A stretch of 64,000 nt of DNA from Planctopirus ephydatiae (GCF_007752345.1 NZ_CP036299.1:3311501-3375500); one strand, 5' to 3'; shown: positions 38,290 to 48,383, counted from the first letter of the stretch. Numbers and translations are program-made. The notes: generated by a model not told the origin, from the sequence alone.

Positions 38290-39087
38290 TTATGGTGAGA
38301 TCATTTGCCAGAGGATGGCTGTCATCCCCATGAGTGCACAATAGATGGCGAAGTATCCGAGTCGATTGGCCTGGATCATTCGGAGCAGGAATTCGAGTGA
38401 GAGCACGCCGACAAGAAAGCTGACGACGATCCCGGTGGTTAAAAGATCCCAACGGACGGGAACGCTACTATCGAGGAGAACTTCCTTCAGCTTTAGAGTT
38501 CCCGCACCGCCAATGGCAATTATGGCCAGCAGAAACGAAAAGCGAGCCGCAGAAGTTCGATCCATCCCCGCAATCAGCCCGCCGCAGATCGTGCTCCCGG
38601 CACGAGAGATTCCCGGGAAAATGGCAGCAAAGCCTTGAAACAAGCCCACAATCAAAGCCACCGGAACAGGGAGATTCGACAGATCAAACCGGCAGCGTTC
38701 AACCTGTTGAGCGACCAGCAGAAGGATCGAAGTCATAATCAGACAAAAGCCCACGGTTATTCGATTCGAAAAGTATTCCGTTCGAAAGTCTCCCAGAAAA
38801 ACTCCCGCCAGACCTGCAGGAATTGACCCGATGAACAGTAAAGCGAGCAATCGCGGCTGAAACAGGATACGAAGCAGGTCGTGGCGGTAAACCACGACAA
38901 TCGAGCCCAGCGTCCCTACATGCAGTGCGATATCCAGCGTGATATCATCCCAGGCAAAGGCCGGGGTGATTCCCATCTGGGCAATGGCATGCTTGGCCAG
39001 AACGAGATGCCCTGAGGAACTGATTGGTAGAAATTCGGCAATCCCTTGAAGGATTGCCAGGAGAATCACTTGAATATACTCCGACAC
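38290..39087 (-). CDS. uppP: Undecaprenyl-diphosphatase UppP
   Basis: This 265-residue integral membrane protein is of the BacA/UppP family. The first motif LQGIAEFLPISSSGHLVLA holds the catalytic Glu-rich/Ser-rich loop, and the second is ISRAGSTICGGLIAGMDRTSAARFSFLL. It dephosphorylates undecaprenyl diphosphate to recycle the lipid carrier for peptidoglycan and other wall polymers. The start chosen is a GTG at 39087 with GGGAG six bases upstream; an in-frame ATG at 39132 would add 15 residues but has no such site, and family members begin close to the first motif. It is convergent with the giant gene, 26 bases away. Confidence 0.9.
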   Translation of the reverse strand: MSEYIQVILLAILQGIAEFLPISSSGHLVLAKHAIAQMGITPAFAWDDITLDIALHVGTLGSIVVVYRHDLLRILFQPRLLALLFIGSIPAGLAGVFLGDFRTEYFSNRITVGFCLIMTSILLLVAQQVERCRFDLSNLPVPVALIVGLFQGFAAIFPGISRAGSTICGGLIAGMDRTSAARFSFLLAIIAIGGAGTLKLKEVLLDSSVPVRWDLLTTGIVVSFLVGVLSLEFLLRMIQANRLGYFAIYCALMGMTAILWQMISP

Positions 39088-39317
39088 TCTCGGCTCCCGT
39101 TGACCAGAAGAACTCTGAACGCTAAGACGCATTCAGTAAGGTCCATCGTTAAGTGGTTCCCATAGATCTGATACAGAAAGCTTGCGAAATCACAATCAGT
39201 GCGAGAACATTCCACAGGACAGACTTATCCAGGATTGCTGATCACAGGTCGAGAGCAAAAACACTTCTGAAGAGTGTGAATCCGTTCGGCAATTCCATCG
39301 GCAGGGAGGCTGAAACA

Positions 39318-39632
39318 GTGAGCGATCAACCCTCAGAATTGCCCGGTTCAACAACTGCACAGACGATGGCCCACTGGCTGGAGCCGCTCCTTAAAAGATG
39401 GCTTCCTCATCTGGTAGCGGCACAACTGATTCTGCTGCTCTTCACCAAAATTGCAGGGATTGTGGCACTTGTCTGCTGGTTATGCGAACTCATGCCTGTG
39501 GTATGGGGATTGGCTGGGCTGCTGATCGTGCTGGTAATCAGTACGGGAAGCCTGTTCTTTGCGATCGTATTGAGCCTGGCCATGCTGGAGATTCTGCGGA
39601 GTGATTCGGCAGATAAAGGCATACCTGCCTGA
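39318..39632 (+). CDS. Small two-helix membrane protein
   Basis: A 104-residue protein starts at a GTG with GGGAGG nine bases upstream. A longer frame from a GTG at 39153 lacks such a site. It has two hydrophobic helices (LVAAQLILLLFTKIAGIVALVCWL and VVWGLAGLLIVLVISTGSLFFAIVL) separated by a short turn, and no further motif. It lies divergent from uppP and convergent with the next membrane gene. I do not recognise a family. Confidence 0.55.
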   Translation: MSDQPSELPGSTTAQTMAHWLEPLLKRWLPHLVAAQLILLLFTKIAGIVALVCWLCELMPVVWGLAGLLIVLVISTGSLFFAIVLSLAMLEILRSDSADKGIPA

Positions 39633-39692
39633 GAGAGCCAGCGTCCTGACACGCGAGTATTGACAGTCACCTGATGAACAACCCAGAGCTTG

Positions 39693-40988
39693 CTAGAGCG
39701 GGACAGGAAGCATGAGCAGAGGGTGTTCAAAGAGCACCTGACGACCATTCACGCCAATCGCAGGTGCAAAGAAGAGCAGAAAAACATAAACACTGAGGGC
39801 AGCCAGCAGCAGGAGTGACCAGAGCCAGCGCCACAGAAAGAAGGCCGGTTTTTCGAGCCGCATTGATCGAGAATAAGCCAGCCCCAGAAGAATTCTCGCG
39901 GGATAAATAGTGACGATGAAGATCAGCGAGAACATCCACAGCAGATCACCCGGCGGCGCGAATGTTTTGAAAAGATAGAGCGGTAAAGAAAGTGCATAAC
40001 CGAGAACCATGGCCGATGTCCAGCACATAGGTGCACGCGCAAAGAGCCTGCGGGCAGCCTGGAGTTGAAACATGGAACGCCAGTGACGTTCCACCGCGAG
40101 TCGGCACTGCAGTAATGGGAGCCAAGACAAAACGATGACGAGGAGCACACCACCAATCAGCGTCAACAAGACCTGACCTGGTTTCTGACGATCATTGAGT
40201 GCGGCAAACATCACAGTGGGCACAAGCAGCCACACTCCTGTTCCCAAGAGTGCCGCAAAGCCGGTGCGCCACTGCTGGCCCAACTGCAGGGCAGAGAAAA
40301 ACTCTCGAATGGCGGATGATGATCGCGCCCAGTGATTCAGCGAAAAGGCCCGCGTGATGAACCATGTCAGATTTTTAAGTGGTCGAAAAAATGTGACGAT
40401 ATGCCCGCCGCGAGCGATGGCCAGGAGCGCGTGGATGGTGAGGATGACCGTAAGTACACGCAAAGCGAATGAAAAGGCTCGATCTTTCTGACCACCAGGT
40501 GCGATCAGATGGGCATCCGCAGCGACATCGGAAAGAATGACCAGTGGAAAAAGACAGAGCGATAACCCCAGGACAATCATGCCAAACCGCGGAGCGATGG
40601 CCATGAGTGGAAGCGCATAGCGGAGCTTTCCAGTCCTTGCGACACGACCTTCGGCCTCCAGGAGATAACCCAGCGCAAAGACGTTGACAATTGGAATTGC
40701 GGCGAGGATTGAGAGCATCAGGAGCAGGCTGGACAGGCCAAACATCAGCCGCATCAACCACATCAGGCAACGAATCGGGTGCCGCCATGGGACAGGGAAT
40801 GGTTCCCAATCGTGAAAGCTGAAGATCTCTTGCTGAGGCGAGAAATCCTGAATCACAAGCGAAGCGTGGCTAACTGTCTCTGCGTCTGCTAAATCGAGCG
40901 AATCCTTATTCGAGGTAGAAAAATCCTCGTCGGGCCATGGCGGTCTATGGGCAGCCTCTATCGTCGTGGTGGCTCCAGGAGTGGCCAT
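39693..40988 (-). CDS. Polytopic membrane protein of unknown function
   Basis: This 431-residue protein has a hydrophilic N-terminus (about residues 1-80) then around six or seven membrane helices, beginning LMFGLSSLLLMLSILAAIPIVNVFALGYLL. The segment FALGYLLEAEGRVARTGKLRYALP after the first helices resembles planctomycete membrane proteins of the DUF4013 type, but I would not name it firmly. A long periplasmic or cytoplasmic loop lies around residues 205-235. It is divergent from the DUF1549/DUF1553 gene across 249 bases and convergent with the small two-helix gene. Function is unknown. Confidence 0.65.
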   Translation of the reverse strand: MATPGATTTIEAAHRPPWPDEDFSTSNKDSLDLADAETVSHASLVIQDFSPQQEIFSFHDWEPFPVPWRHPIRCLMWLMRLMFGLSSLLLMLSILAAIPIVNVFALGYLLEAEGRVARTGKLRYALPLMAIAPRFGMIVLGLSLCLFPLVILSDVAADAHLIAPGGQKDRAFSFALRVLTVILTIHALLAIARGGHIVTFFRPLKNLTWFITRAFSLNHWARSSSAIREFFSALQLGQQWRTGFAALLGTGVWLLVPTVMFAALNDRQKPGQVLLTLIGGVLLVIVLSWLPLLQCRLAVERHWRSMFQLQAARRLFARAPMCWTSAMVLGYALSLPLYLFKTFAPPGDLLWMFSLIFIVTIYPARILLGLAYSRSMRLEKPAFFLWRWLWSLLLLAALSVYVFLLFFAPAIGVNGRQVLFEHPLLMLPVPL

Positions 40989-41154
40989 AGTTCTCGGACT
41001 TTGCTCAGGCTGAGTTCATGAAGGTTCAGATCGAAAAATTCTCGCCAGTCAATCGACCCTGAAAAAGCGGTGAATCTCTAGAAGATACCAGATTCGAGGA
41101 CGGGTGGTTTCGCAGATCGAAACTATTTCTGCCGATCTCAGGTATGCTGATCAA

Positions 41155-41172
41155 GGTTGAAACATGGTTGAA
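41155..41172 (+). promoter_or_regulatory. Direct repeat GGTTGAA with N4 spacer
   Basis: GGTTGAA occurs at 41155-41161 and again at 41166-41172, so the start-to-start distance is 11 bases, one helical turn. It lies about 65 bases upstream of the DUF1549/DUF1553 start. Tandem 7-base repeats with 4-base spacers are typical of OmpR/PhoB-type regulators; the regulator here is unknown. Confidence 0.35.
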
Positions 41173-41237
41173 TAAACTAAACCGATTGTCCTGAGAACAT
41201 CAGGCAATATTTTGACGCGTATTCGAGAAGTGTCAGC

Positions 41238-42926
41238 ATGTCGGGAAAAGTGAGCACGAACACTTCGACCACGAGCACTTCAACAAAGAGGGCAGATCCA
41301 TTGCAACGGACCGGAGCACTGAAACTCGTCCTCCCCCTATTCCTGACGACGGCCGGTGTGATCAGTCTCTTCGCCTTCATGGCGCAAATGGGACTGGAAG
41401 CAGACGGGCAGCCGCCAACTAAGCTCCCGCCAGATTTGCAGAACTTTAAGGTGAGCGCTGCTGCCGTCGACCAGAGTTGGGGCAATTCCAAAACTTTGAG
41501 TAAAGCGGAACGGGCCGACGATCTGACGATTCTCCGCCGCTTGCATCTGGCACTGGTGGGGACAGTTCCTTCACTGGAAGAGATTCGCGCCTTTGAGGAG
41601 ATGGAAAGCCAGGATCGAATCGCCCAGTGGACGAATCATCTGCTGATGGATCCGCGTGTGGGAGATTATCTGGCCCAGCGGCTCGGCAAAGTGTTCGTCG
41701 GCATCGAGGACGGGCAGTTCATCGTCTTTCGCCGAGATCGATTAAACCAGTGGCTGGCGCGTGAGATCCTCGACAATCGACCTTACGACAAAATTGTACA
41801 GCAGATGATCTCCGAGAAAGGATTGTGGACAGGTCGTCCCGCCGGGAACTTTATCACAGCCGCAGTGACCGGTGAGGAAGTCGATGAAAACAAACTGGCC
41901 GGACGGTCGGCACGAGCTTTTCTCGGGCAACGAATGGATTGTGCTCAATGCCACGATCACTTTTTCGCCCAGTGGAAACAACACGACTTTGAGGGCTTGG
42001 CAGCGTTTTATGCTCCCGTACGGATCTCAGCAGTCGGCCTTGAGGATCAGGTACCTTTCCAGTATGTGGTCGAGGACTCCAAAGCCGAAGGTGGAAAACG
42101 AACTGTCGATCGACGCGTTCCTTTTGGGGAAGAGTGGGTCCCCGCACAAGGCACCGAACGTCAGAAACTGGCTCAATGGATCACCCATGAGGAGAACCGC
42201 AGGTTCGACCGGGCGATTGTGAATCGCATCTGGGGCTTGATGTTCGGCAAGCCACTCGTTGAACCTGTCGACGATCTGCCTGATCCACCCGTTGAGAGAC
42301 AAAGTGATCCGCTCGATGTTCTGGCCGATGAATTTCGAACCCATGGCCGATCGTTGCACTGGCTCATTCAAGTCATCGTGCAGACACAAGCTTTCCAGCA
42401 GGAATCGAGGCATCCCAGTGCCGAAAATGGTGACAAATTCGACGTAGCGTCGGAAAACTGGGCGATGTATCCACTCACCAGGCTTCGCCCGGAGCAGATT
42501 ATTGGCAACATGCTGCAGGCCTGGTCACTCCAGACAATTGATCAGAACTCGCATGTCTTCGTGAGGCTGTTCCGCCTGTTTCGGGAGAGAGACTTTCTCA
42601 AGGAATATGGTGACACGGGCGAAGAGGAACTGGCACTCTTTACAGGGACGATTCCGCAGGCCTTGCTCAGAATGAATGGCGAGTTTTCCCGCCAACTCAG
42701 TGAAGCCACGCCTCTGAGTGCTGCCGGCAGGCTGGCGAGTCTCTCGAATGATCGTGAGGAACTGGTTACCGGGGTTTTTCTGGCTTGTCTGACAAGGCGG
42801 CCCACAGCCAAAGAACTTCAACTGATTGAAGCAATGCGCCAGGCTCACCCGGTTTCAAATGCAATGCTCGCCGAAGATCTGTACTGGACGTTGTTCAATT
42901 CTCCCGAGTTTTCATGGAATCATTGA
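41238..42926 (+). CDS. DUF1549/DUF1553 domain protein with CxxCH motif
   Basis: This 562-residue protein has an N-terminal membrane anchor (about residues 28-50). DUF1549 runs from ADDLTILRRLHLALVGTVPSLEEI, and DUF1553 includes FDRAIVNRIWGLMFGKPLVEPVDDL. A CAQCH motif (C235, C238, H239) lies inside the DUF1549 part, as is usual for this planctomycete family, sometimes called Planctomycete cytochrome c-associated. If loaded, it would bind a c-type haem in the periplasm, but no other haem site or cytochrome-c domain is visible. It is paired with a DUF1501 gene 79 bases downstream, the standard arrangement. The substrate is unknown. Confidence 0.85.
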   Translation: MSGKVSTNTSTTSTSTKRADPLQRTGALKLVLPLFLTTAGVISLFAFMAQMGLEADGQPPTKLPPDLQNFKVSAAAVDQSWGNSKTLSKAERADDLTILRRLHLALVGTVPSLEEIRAFEEMESQDRIAQWTNHLLMDPRVGDYLAQRLGKVFVGIEDGQFIVFRRDRLNQWLAREILDNRPYDKIVQQMISEKGLWTGRPAGNFITAAVTGEEVDENKLAGRSARAFLGQRMDCAQCHDHFFAQWKQHDFEGLAAFYAPVRISAVGLEDQVPFQYVVEDSKAEGGKRTVDRRVPFGEEWVPAQGTERQKLAQWITHEENRRFDRAIVNRIWGLMFGKPLVEPVDDLPDPPVERQSDPLDVLADEFRTHGRSLHWLIQVIVQTQAFQQESRHPSAENGDKFDVASENWAMYPLTRLRPEQIIGNMLQAWSLQTIDQNSHVFVRLFRLFRERDFLKEYGDTGEEELALFTGTIPQALLRMNGEFSRQLSEATPLSAAGRLASLSNDREELVTGVFLACLTRRPTAKELQLIEAMRQAHPVSNAMLAEDLYWTLFNSPEFSWNH

Positions 42927-43005
42927 CTGTTGATCAACTGGGCCAAGATTTCTGTCCTGCAAACGAATCCCGGCTTTTACAGATGAATCTCAAAAGGTCT
43001 TGAAA

Positions 43006-44274
43006 ATGTCTGATTCTTTCGTCAACTGCTGCTGGAATCGACGGGAACTGCTCCAGCTACTGACAACGGGAGTCGTTGCGTTCTCAGCCAGCCAGCTTTC
43101 TGCACGTGCGGCTGAGGATCGAGGGCCCCAGCGTGGCAAATCTTTGATCACTCTCTGGCTCGCAGGTGGCCCCAGCCAGTTGGAAACCTGGGATCCTCAT
43201 CCTGGGACCAGGATCGGTGGTCCGACCAAAGCCATCGACACATCAATTCAAGGGACACAGATCTGTGAGTGGTATCCGCAGACGGCCGAGATCTTGAATT
43301 CGTTTTGCGTCATCCGATCTGTCGTTTCGAAGGAAGGTGATCACGAGCGAGGTACGTATGTCGTTCGCACTGGCTATCGACCGGAACCGACCGTGGTGCA
43401 TCCTTCACTTGGAAGTATCGTCTATCACGAACTCCCGCAGGGAAGCCTGGAAATTCCCGGACATGTGAGCCTGGGTGATGGACAGTTTGCGACCAGAGGC
43501 GGTTATCTGGGTGAAGAAAGTACGGCTTTTCGCGTTTTTGACCCTGGGCGAAATCTGACGAATCTTGAAGCTCCCGTGGATCATGAGCGTCATCAACGGC
43601 GGCTGAAAACGCTCGGCCAACTTTCGCAGGGATTTCTCAACGGCCGGCGATATCCCATTGCCAATTCACTGCATCAGAAGACCATCGATTCTGCTCTCAA
43701 GATGATGACTTCTGAGCAACTCAAGGCATTTTCGATCGCGGATGAACCCGCCGCTGCGTTAGTTGCCTACGGGGATCATCCTTTTGGGCGAGGTTGTCTT
43801 GTGGCCCGGAGATTGATTGAGACGGGCGTTCGCGCGGTCGATGTGACCTTGAACGGCTTTGACACTCACGCGAACAACTTTGGCTTGTCCAGAGGCCGAG
43901 CGGAAATTCTCGATCCGGCGTTGTCAACTCTGGTGACAGACCTCAAGTCGCGCGATCTGTGGGATTCAACAGTTGTCCTGGTTTGTGGGGAGTTTGGACG
44001 AACCCCTCAAATCAATCCTTTGGATGGTCGCGACCACTGGCCTCATGGATTTTCCATTTTGCTGGGTGGCGGCGGGCTGGCGTCTGGACGAGTCATCGGC
44101 GCGACCGATCCTGAAGGGGTCAAATCACCAGAAAATCCCGTCGAAATTCCGCAGATTATGGCCAGTATTCTGCAAGTGTTAGGAATCGACTTCCAAAAGG
44201 AGATTTTCACTCCCATTGGACGGCCAATCCGGCTCACCAGCGGCCAGCCACTGGCGGCACTTTTCAAGGCATAA
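43006..44274 (+). CDS. DUF1501 domain protein
   Basis: This 422-residue protein starts at the ATG with AAAGGT upstream; the frame extends two codons further to a TTG. A twin-arginine-like motif NRRELLQLL (about residue 11) and a hydrophobic stretch ending SARAAED suggest Tat export. The body has the DUF1501 pattern: LITLWLAGGPSQLETWDPHPG, then VLVCGEFGRTPQINPLDGRDHWPHG and LGGGGLASGRVIGATD. DUF1501 has a sulfatase-like/alkaline phosphatase-like fold. Enzymatic activity is not established for the family. It forms a pair with the upstream DUF1549/DUF1553 gene and is probably co-transcribed with it. Confidence 0.87.
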   Translation: MSDSFVNCCWNRRELLQLLTTGVVAFSASQLSARAAEDRGPQRGKSLITLWLAGGPSQLETWDPHPGTRIGGPTKAIDTSIQGTQICEWYPQTAEILNSFCVIRSVVSKEGDHERGTYVVRTGYRPEPTVVHPSLGSIVYHELPQGSLEIPGHVSLGDGQFATRGGYLGEESTAFRVFDPGRNLTNLEAPVDHERHQRRLKTLGQLSQGFLNGRRYPIANSLHQKTIDSALKMMTSEQLKAFSIADEPAAALVAYGDHPFGRGCLVARRLIETGVRAVDVTLNGFDTHANNFGLSRGRAEILDPALSTLVTDLKSRDLWDSTVVLVCGEFGRTPQINPLDGRDHWPHGFSILLGGGGLASGRVIGATDPEGVKSPENPVEIPQIMASILQVLGIDFQKEIFTPIGRPIRLTSGQPLAALFKA

Positions 44275-44342
44275 ACGATCAGAAATCAGTAAAGAGTGGG
44301 ACTCACTTTTGAGCGTGAGCAGACTCCGCTACACTTCAGGCT

Positions 44343-45236
44343 ATGAAGAGCGATCTCCCCACTTTATCTGCACCTGCCACGCCACTCTTTGACACTCTGC
44401 TCGTCTATGGAGTGGGGCTTTTGGGTGGATCGGTCGCTTTGGCAGCAAAGTCTCGCCATGTCGCCCGGCACATTGTTGGCATGGGACGTCATGCCGAGCG
44501 TCTGTCGGCGGCTCAGCGAGCCGGCGTGATTGACTCGTATTGCATAGATCCTGCGCAGATTCCTCCCCAGACCGATCTGTTTGTCGCAGCGGCCCCCGTT
44601 GATCGAATTGCGGGAGTGATTCGAGAAGTGATTCCAGCACTCAATCCGAATTGCCTCGTGACCGATGTTGGCAGCACAAAAGTTGAACTTGCTGCCCATC
44701 TGGCCGACCTCACAGGCGAGCAGGGAACGATTCCCTTTGTGGGTTCACATCCGATTGCTGGGGGCGATAAAGCAGGATTCGAGCATGCCTCTGGTGATCT
44801 CTTTATCGGCCGTACCTGCGTGATCTGCCCGGATCATGTCGTTGAATCGGCGGTATTGAAAACCGAACAATTCTGGCAAGCCTTGGGGATGCAGACTGTC
44901 CGGATGTCGGCGCAAGAACACGACGAGGCCCTGGCCACGACAAGTCATTTACCGCATGTGGCAGCGGCGGCACTGGCGGGAATTTTGCCGGATGAGTGGC
45001 AAATTGTGACAGGGGCTGGTTTTCGCGATACTTCCCGAGTAGCCATGGGCCCTTCGGAACTTTGGGTTTCAATTCTCGAGTCGAACTGGGAACCGGTGGT
45101 GCAAAGCCTGGAAAGACTCCAAAATCAACTGGGGGCCTTTATCCAGGCACTCAAGACAAACGATTCACAAAAGCTGCTTGAACTTCTGCAGGCCGGGGAA
45201 ATCAGACGCAAGCAGCTCGATATTGATGAAAGCTGA
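44343..45236 (+). CDS. tyrA: Prephenate dehydrogenase TyrA
   Basis: This 297-residue cytosolic enzyme converts prephenate or arogenate to 4-hydroxyphenylpyruvate or tyrosine. The nucleotide-binding motif is GVGLLGGS (G23, G25, G28), and the active-site loop is SHPIAGGDKAGFEHA. A later ALATTSHLPHVAAAAL matches the prephenate-binding helix region. No ACT or chorismate mutase domain is present, so it is the short monofunctional type. The start has AGG a few bases upstream. Prephenate versus arogenate preference cannot be read from the sequence. Confidence 0.88.
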   Translation: MKSDLPTLSAPATPLFDTLLVYGVGLLGGSVALAAKSRHVARHIVGMGRHAERLSAAQRAGVIDSYCIDPAQIPPQTDLFVAAAPVDRIAGVIREVIPALNPNCLVTDVGSTKVELAAHLADLTGEQGTIPFVGSHPIAGGDKAGFEHASGDLFIGRTCVICPDHVVESAVLKTEQFWQALGMQTVRMSAQEHDEALATTSHLPHVAAAALAGILPDEWQIVTGAGFRDTSRVAMGPSELWVSILESNWEPVVQSLERLQNQLGAFIQALKTNDSQKLLELLQAGEIRRKQLDIDES

Positions 45237-45247
45237 ATAAACACAGG

Positions 45248-45278
45248 CATTTCCCCATCATCAAAGGGGAAATGATGG
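45248..45278 (+). promoter_or_regulatory. Two overlapping mutually exclusive hairpins upstream of purL
   Basis: CATTTCCCC (45248-45256) pairs perfectly with GGGGAAATG (45266-45274). A second stem, CCATCAT (45255-45261) with ATGATGG (45272-45278), overlaps the first in both arms, so only one can form. The element lies in the 110-base gap between tyrA and purL, about 70 bases before the purL start. No T tract follows. It could be an attenuator-like switch, a processing site or chance. Confidence 0.45.
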
Positions 45279-45346
45279 AATAGAAACCATGATTTTCGTG
45301 AGGCCAGCCTCTGGCTCGCGAGTGACAACGATAAGGGTGACGGAAC

Positions 45347-48247
45347 ATGCTTTGGGAAGTTGAGATTCTCTCCCGTCCGGAACAGATTGACCGGGAAGGC
45401 CAGCGAATTCTGGGGGAGGCTCGCTTGCTGGGCCTCGACTCGATTCAAACCGTACGCGCGGGTCGCTCGTTTTTGCTGGAAGGTCAGATTGACGAAGCCG
45501 TCATCCTGAAAGCCATGCAGCTCTTGCTGGTCGATGAAGTTGTGGAAATCGCACGAGTGCGAAAGCCCGCCGAGGTCAATACTCATGACACTTCAGGCAC
45601 CACCGGGCAGCTTTTCAACGTGCTCTACAAGCCCGGGGTGACTGACAATACAGCACTCAGCACCCGGCGGGCACTTCAGCAGGCCGGTATCGCCATCGAG
45701 GAAGTGGCCACCTGCCGCAAATACTGGTTTGATCATCAAGCTCAGTCGAATCAGATCAACGTATTGGCACAGCGGGTGTTGGGGAATGACGCCATCGAGC
45801 GGATTGTGCAGGGCCCGCTGCAGTTGGCGACGTTAAGCTTCGGGCACACCTATCAACTGGAGCTTAAACATGTGCCCATTCGCGAACTGGATGATCAGGC
45901 ACTGATGAAGCTGAGCAAGGAAGGCCAGTTATATCTGAGCCTCGCCGAGATGCAGACGATCCAGAAGCACTTCCGGGATCTGCAGCGCGACCCGACCGAT
46001 ATTGAGCTGGAAACGGTCGCTCAGACATGGAGCGAGCACTGCTCTCATAAGACACTCGGCGGACGGATTCGTTACACCGACGAGCAAGGGACTCGTCAGT
46101 TCGGCAACATGCTCAAGGAAACGATTTTCGCTGCCACCCAGCAACTGCGCAAAGAATGGGGCAAAGATGACTGGTGCGTCAGTGTCTTCAAGGACAACGC
46201 GGGGATTGTCACCTTCGAAGAGGGTGACAACGTCTGTATCAAGGTGGAAACGCACAACCATCCTTCGGCCATTGAGCCTTATGGTGGAGCGAACACCGGG
46301 ATTGGTGGTGTCGTGCGTGATCCGCTGGGGACGGGCCTGGGTGCTAAACCGGTCTGCAATACAAACGTCTTCTGTTTTGCGCCGCCGGATACGCCCCATG
46401 AAACCCTCCCGCCCGGTGTGTTGCATCCTCGGCAAGTCGCGCTCGGTGTCGTCGCTGGTGTGCGCGATTACGGCAACCGCATGGGGATTCCGACGGTGAA
46501 TGGAGCCGTCTTCTTCGATGAACGTTATCTGGGGAACCCGCTGGTCTATTGCGGCACGGTGGCCATGATCCCTGCCAACCGGTGCGAAAAGAAAGTTTCG
46601 CCCGGTGAATTGATTGTCGCACTGGGTGGACGTACCGGCCGCGATGGAATTCACGGGGCGACGTTCTCTTCAGCCGAACTGACACAGGAGAGCGAAACGA
46701 TCTCGGGCGGTGCCGTGCAGATTGGCAACGCCGTGACTGAAAAAATGCTGATGGATGTGCTGCTGGTCGCGCGCGACCGTGGGTTGTACTCAGCCGTCAC
46801 CGATTGCGGCGCTGGCGGTTTCAGCAGTGCAGTCGGCGAAATGGGCGAAGAGACCGGCGCCGTGGTGTGGCTGGAAAAAGCACTGCTGAAATACGCTGGT
46901 CTCACCTACACAGAGATCTGGATTTCGGAAGCTCAGGAACGCATGGTGCTGGCCGTACCTCCGGAGAACTGGGATGAATTCCACGCTTTGTGTGCTTCGG
47001 AAGGTGTCGAAGCGACGGCGATTGGGCAATTCACGGATGATCACAAATTGACACTGACTTACGATGGAAAGCCGGTGGGAGAGCTTTCGATGGAGTTCCT
47101 CCACGATGGCCGCCCGCCCGTCGTTCGGGAAGCGACGTATTCGCCCAAGACAGACGGGGCGAAGGCAACTTATGCTCCTAAAACGGATTACACCGGCGAT
47201 GTCCACAAGATCCTTTCCTCGCTGAATGTTTGCAGCAAAGAATGGATCATCCGGCAATATGACCACGAAGTGCAGGCGGGGAGTGTCGTCAAGCCACTGG
47301 TCGGTGTGATGTGTGACGGCCCATCAGATGCTGCCGTCATCCAGCCCATTCTCTCTTCGAAACGCGGGCTCGTCATTTCGAATGGAATGAATCCACATTA
47401 CGGCGATCATGATCCCTACTGGATGGCATTTGCGGCTATCGATGAAGCCTTGAGAAATTGTGTGGCTTGCGGTGCTGATCCGTCGAAGATCGCTATTCTC
47501 GACAATTTCTGCTGGGGCAATACCGAACGACCGGAAACATTGGGCTCGCTCGTGCGGGCAGCACTCGGTTGCCACGATGCGGCACTGCTCTACAAAACGC
47601 CATTTATCAGTGGAAAAGACAGCTTGAATAATGAGTTCAGCTACGTTGACGAGCAGGGCGTAAAACAAACCGTGGCGATTCCTTCATCACTATTGATCTC
47701 GGCACTTGGGCAGATTACCGATGTTCGCAGGGCGATCACGATGGATCTCAAGAGTGCCGGCCATGTGCTGTATCTGATTGGTGAAACTCGTAACGAGTTT
47801 GGCGGCAGCCATTATGCACTGGTCAACGATTTGTCTGGTGGCAGCGTGCCGAGAGTCAACAGGGAACTGGCGCCACGAGTGCTGGCACGGACTCATCAAT
47901 TGATTGCCCAAGGACTCGTGCGAAGCTGTCACGACTTGAGTGAAGGGGGCCTGGCGGTGGCACTGGCAGAGATGGCGTTTGCCGGCGAACTGGGGATTGA
48001 CATCGATCTTGGTGATGCCGATGCGACGACAATACTCTTCTCGGAATCGACGACGCGCTTTGTGGTCGAAGTGAAGCCAGATGATGAGGCACGCCTTCGA
48101 GAAGTGCTGGCCGGTGTGCCGCATCAGAAACTGGGTGTGGTGACAGAGACTGGCCGTGTGGAGATCAGTGGTCAGGGGAAAAAGCTTGTCAGTGCATCGA
48201 ACGAAGAGTTCAAACAAAGCTGGCAGGCCCCGTTGGCCTGGAGCTAA
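45347..48247 (+). CDS. purL: Phosphoribosylformylglycinamidine synthase PurL with tandem PurS-like N-terminus
   Basis: This 966-residue enzyme is the synthetase subunit for step 4 of purine synthesis (FGAR to FGAM, using ATP and ammonia from PurQ). The PurL core begins near residue 220 with [35 protein letters not shown] and later [19 protein letters not shown] are the repeated AIRS-type domain motifs. The first ~165 residues hold two consecutive PurS-like segments: [13 protein letters not shown].. to about 78, and [18 protein letters not shown].. to about 165. No glutaminase domain is present, so it is between the small bacterial PurL (about 740 residues) and the large PurL (about 1,300). 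The start has AAGGGTGACGGAAC upstream. purQ is not in the window. Confidence 0.9.
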   Translation: MLWEVEILSRPEQIDREGQRILGEARLLGLDSIQTVRAGRSFLLEGQIDEAVILKAMQLLLVDEVVEIARVRKPAEVNTHDTSGTTGQLFNVLYKPGVTDNTALSTRRALQQAGIAIEEVATCRKYWFDHQAQSNQINVLAQRVLGNDAIERIVQGPLQLATLSFGHTYQLELKHVPIRELDDQALMKLSKEGQLYLSLAEMQTIQKHFRDLQRDPTDIELETVAQTWSEHCSHKTLGGRIRYTDEQGTRQFGNMLKETIFAATQQLRKEWGKDDWCVSVFKDNAGIVTFEEGDNVCIKVETHNHPSAIEPYGGANTGIGGVVRDPLGTGLGAKPVCNTNVFCFAPPDTPHETLPPGVLHPRQVALGVVAGVRDYGNRMGIPTVNGAVFFDERYLGNPLVYCGTVAMIPANRCEKKVSPGELIVALGGRTGRDGIHGATFSSAELTQESETISGGAVQIGNAVTEKMLMDVLLVARDRGLYSAVTDCGAGGFSSAVGEMGEETGAVVWLEKALLKYAGLTYTEIWISEAQERMVLAVPPENWDEFHALCASEGVEATAIGQFTDDHKLTLTYDGKPVGELSMEFLHDGRPPVVREATYSPKTDGAKATYAPKTDYTGDVHKILSSLNVCSKEWIIRQYDHEVQAGSVVKPLVGVMCDGPSDAAVIQPILSSKRGLVISNGMNPHYGDHDPYWMAFAAIDEALRNCVACGADPSKIAILDNFCWGNTERPETLGSLVRAALGCHDAALLYKTPFISGKDSLNNEFSYVDEQGVKQTVAIPSSLLISALGQITDVRRAITMDLKSAGHVLYLIGETRNEFGGSHYALVNDLSGGSVPRVNRELAPRVLARTHQLIAQGLVRSCHDLSEGGLAVALAEMAFAGELGIDIDLGDADATTILFSESTTRFVVEVKPDDEARLREVLAGVPHQKLGVVTETGRVEISGQGKKLVSASNEEFKQSWQAPLAWS

Positions 48248-48383
48248 GCGAAAACATGCGGTGCACTCCCCATACTCGGAGTTTGTGAAGAAGAACGCAG
48301 AAATGACGGGGGATGAAGCTTCGCTAACTTGGTGACGAATCGACGTCTTTGTCGTTATGTCATGTGAAATCGGGCACCCGAAT

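Noticed and set aside
39153-39317. Longer N-terminus for the small two-helix protein
   Set aside because: The GTG at 39153 lacks a ribosome-binding site, while the GTG at 39318 has GGGAGG at good spacing directly before the hydrophobic protein.
45929-46654. 241-codon minus-strand frame inside purL
   Set aside because: It is fully antisense to conserved PurL motifs and has no recognisable domain; it reflects codon bias on the opposite strand.
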